DNA from: Marinobacter orientalis
GTDB taxonomy: Bacteria; Pseudomonadota; Gammaproteobacteria; Pseudomonadales; Oleiphilaceae
DNA: 64,000 nt
Direction: 5' to 3'
NCBI RefSeq assembly: GCF_004792665.1
Contig: NZ_SRZX01000010.1
Location: 19,992-83,991 of the forward strand
Shown: positions 63,117 through 64,000 of the stretch, one piece after another
Layout: every line of letters begins with the position of its first letter
Numbering within the stretch: position 1 is the first letter of the stretch
The notes under the pieces: generated by a model
What the model saw: only the letters and a program-made list of their open reading frames with translations
Databases searched by the model: none
Told to the model about the DNA's origin: nothing
Made by a program: the position numbers and the translations under genes

Positions 63117-63829
63117 ACAGAAAGAACCACGACAGCCCTGTCGAATCACGGTCATCCCAGAGCATCGATTTTTCCATGGTGCTGGCATCCGCCGTTCACG
63201 ACATGAAAAACTCCCTGGGTATGCTTCTGAATTCTCTGGACGAGCTCCGCCAGGAGCAAGGCGAGTCCATCGGCGAGTCGCCCCGCTTTAACACCCTGCA
63301 GTACGAGGCCGAGCGTATGCACAACGATCTGGTGCAACTGCTCGGTATATACCGTCTGGGTGAGAACAACCTGTCGGCCCACATGGAGGAACACTTTGTT
63401 CCCGATTTTCTCTCCCAGCATATGGCACGGCATACACCACTTCTGGACGGCCTGGGTATCGAGCTGGAAATCAAAGCTGAGGACATTAACGGATTCTTCG
63501 ATGACGACTTGCTGACAGGTGTGCTGAACAACACCATCAACAACGCCATCCGATATACCAGGAGCAAGATCAGGCTCACTGCAGCGCAGCAACAGGGCTT
63601 TCTGGTTATCGGCGTTGAAGATGACGGCGAGGGCTACCCGGAAAGCATGCAACACAGTGGTACACCGGGTTTCAAATCTCTGGATTTCAAGAGCGGGAGC
63701 ACCAGCCTGGGCTTGTTTTTTGCGTCGTCAGTTGCCCAGCTTCACAGTGAGGGAGATCGGACCGGGTCTATTCGTCTGCATAATGGTGGCAGTTTGGGGG
63801 GTGGTGTATTTGAGATCTGGTTACCATAA
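63113..63829 (+). CDS. Soluble sensor histidine kinase
   Basis: Short kinase-like protein of 238 residues with no membrane segment. A helical phosphoacceptor region has H29 in MVLASAVHDMKNSLGMLLNSLDEL. The ATPase domain has GVLNNTINNAIRYT (N box), VIGVEDDGEGYPESM (G1) and SGSTSLGLFFASSVAQLHS (G2-like). It has no input domain, so the signal must come from a partner, plausibly the two upstream proteins with which it is translationally coupled. Confidence 0.85.
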   Translation: MNRKNHDSPVESRSSQSIDFSMVLASAVHDMKNSLGMLLNSLDELRQEQGESIGESPRFNTLQYEAERMHNDLVQLLGIYRLGENNLSAHMEEHFVPDFLSQHMARHTPLLDGLGIELEIKAEDINGFFDDDLLTGVLNNTINNAIRYTRSKIRLTAAQQQGFLVIGVEDDGEGYPESMQHSGTPGFKSLDFKSGSTSLGLFFASSVAQLHSEGDRTGSIRLHNGGSLGGGVFEIWLP

Positions 63830-63843
63830 AATCGTCTGCAAAT

Positions 63844-63878
63844 AAAAAACCCCGTCAGCGTGTGCTGGCGGGGTTTTT
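63844..63878. terminator. Bidirectional terminator shared by the signalling operon and the rRNA operon
   Basis: A 15-bp stem AAAAACCCCGTCAGC / GCTGGCGGGGTTTTT (one G-T wobble) with loop GTGT is flanked by A- and T-runs. It lies 15 bases after the last kinase stop and 10 bases beyond the 5S rRNA 3' end on the opposite strand. Confidence 0.9.
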
Positions 63879-63887
63879 GGTATTAAG

Positions 63888-64000
63888 AGCCTGACGATGA
63901 CCTACTCTCACATGGGCAGAAGCCACACTACCATCGGCGCTGGTCTGTTTCACGGCTGAGTTCGGGATGGGATCAGGTGGTTCCAGACCGCTATGGTCGT
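63888..64000 (-). rRNA. rrf: 5S ribosomal RNA (5' end just outside window)
   Basis: Read on the minus strand, the sequence shows the conserved 5S blocks CCCATCCCGAACTCAG, CCGTGAAAC, GCGCCGATGGTAGTGTGG and CATGTGAGAGTAGG, and ends with TCGTCAGGCT, which would close helix I. Only about five bases of the 5' end are missing. It implies an rRNA operon reading into the window from the right; the 16S and 23S genes lie outside. Confidence 0.93.

Noticed and set aside
1..64000. CRISPR array, prophage, transposon or integrative element
   Set aside because: No regularly spaced repeats, transposase, integrase or phage genes seen; coding is uniformly chromosomal in style.

Overview
The window is a contiguous piece of a gammaproteobacterial chromosome. 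It is GC-rich, densely coded, and has no visible mobile element, CRISPR array or prophage. Gene content and order fit a marine Marinobacter-like bacterium, inferred rather than proven. The evidence is: ampD-ampE beside a DUF1631 gene and nadC; hda-DUF2066 divergent from purMN; metG-rsxABCDGE-nth; the classic chain dnaE-accA-tilS-pyrG-kdsA-eno-ftsB-ispDF-truD-surE-pcm-nlpD-rpoS; and an SSS-type symporter beside a symporter-fused sensor kinase. No gene-free stretch exceeds 300 bases.

Layout. 1-2.85 kb: 3' end of valS and panE. 2.9-9 kb (minus strand): a chemoreceptor with a recognisable flagellar-sigma promoter, ampE/ampD (muropeptide recycling) and a DUF1631 gene. 9.2-20.5 kb: nadC; a minus-strand group of yqcC, an orphan ParA, hda, a CDP-alcohol phosphatidyltransferase and a DUF2066 protein; purMN and a DUF3108 protein; then avtA, a YjaG-family gene, dcd and apbC. 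20.7-29 kb (plus strand): metG, the six-subunit Rnf/Rsx electron-transfer complex and endonuclease III, ending at a strong terminator facing rpoS. 29-47 kb (minus strand): rpoS, nlpD, a DUF368/PopT polyprenyl-phosphate translocase, pcm, surE, truD, ispF, ispD, ftsB, eno, kdsA, pyrG, tilS, accA, dnaE and a thioredoxin-like lipoprotein. 47-52 kb: wrbA, a DUF2069 gene, a DUF3080 lipoprotein, methionine-salvage genes mtnBDC, a tiny repeat-containing lipoprotein and an Smr-domain protein. 52.4-63.8 kb (plus strand): a CBS/nucleotidyltransferase protein, a DnaQ-like exonuclease, a two-subunit Na+/solute (probably acetate-type) symporter, an unknown membrane protein and a three-gene signalling cassette. 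The window ends in a 5S rRNA gene on the minus strand.

The most interesting material is of three kinds. First, two about 100-bp intergenic elements (19317-19422 and 37933-38032) each have a 23-27 bp perfect outer stem and two inner CATCC hairpins; their stems differ in sequence but keep pairing, which suggests a dispersed structured repeat family. Second, the symporter/signalling locus at 55-64 kb has a repeat-rich leader with A-rich motifs resembling Hfq/Crc targets, a symporter-fused hybrid kinase, a receiver-TPR protein without a DNA-binding domain and a second, soluble kinase. Third, a 63-residue lipoprotein is built from three copies of a short Trp-containing repeat. Whether any of these is undescribed cannot be decided from the sequence alone.
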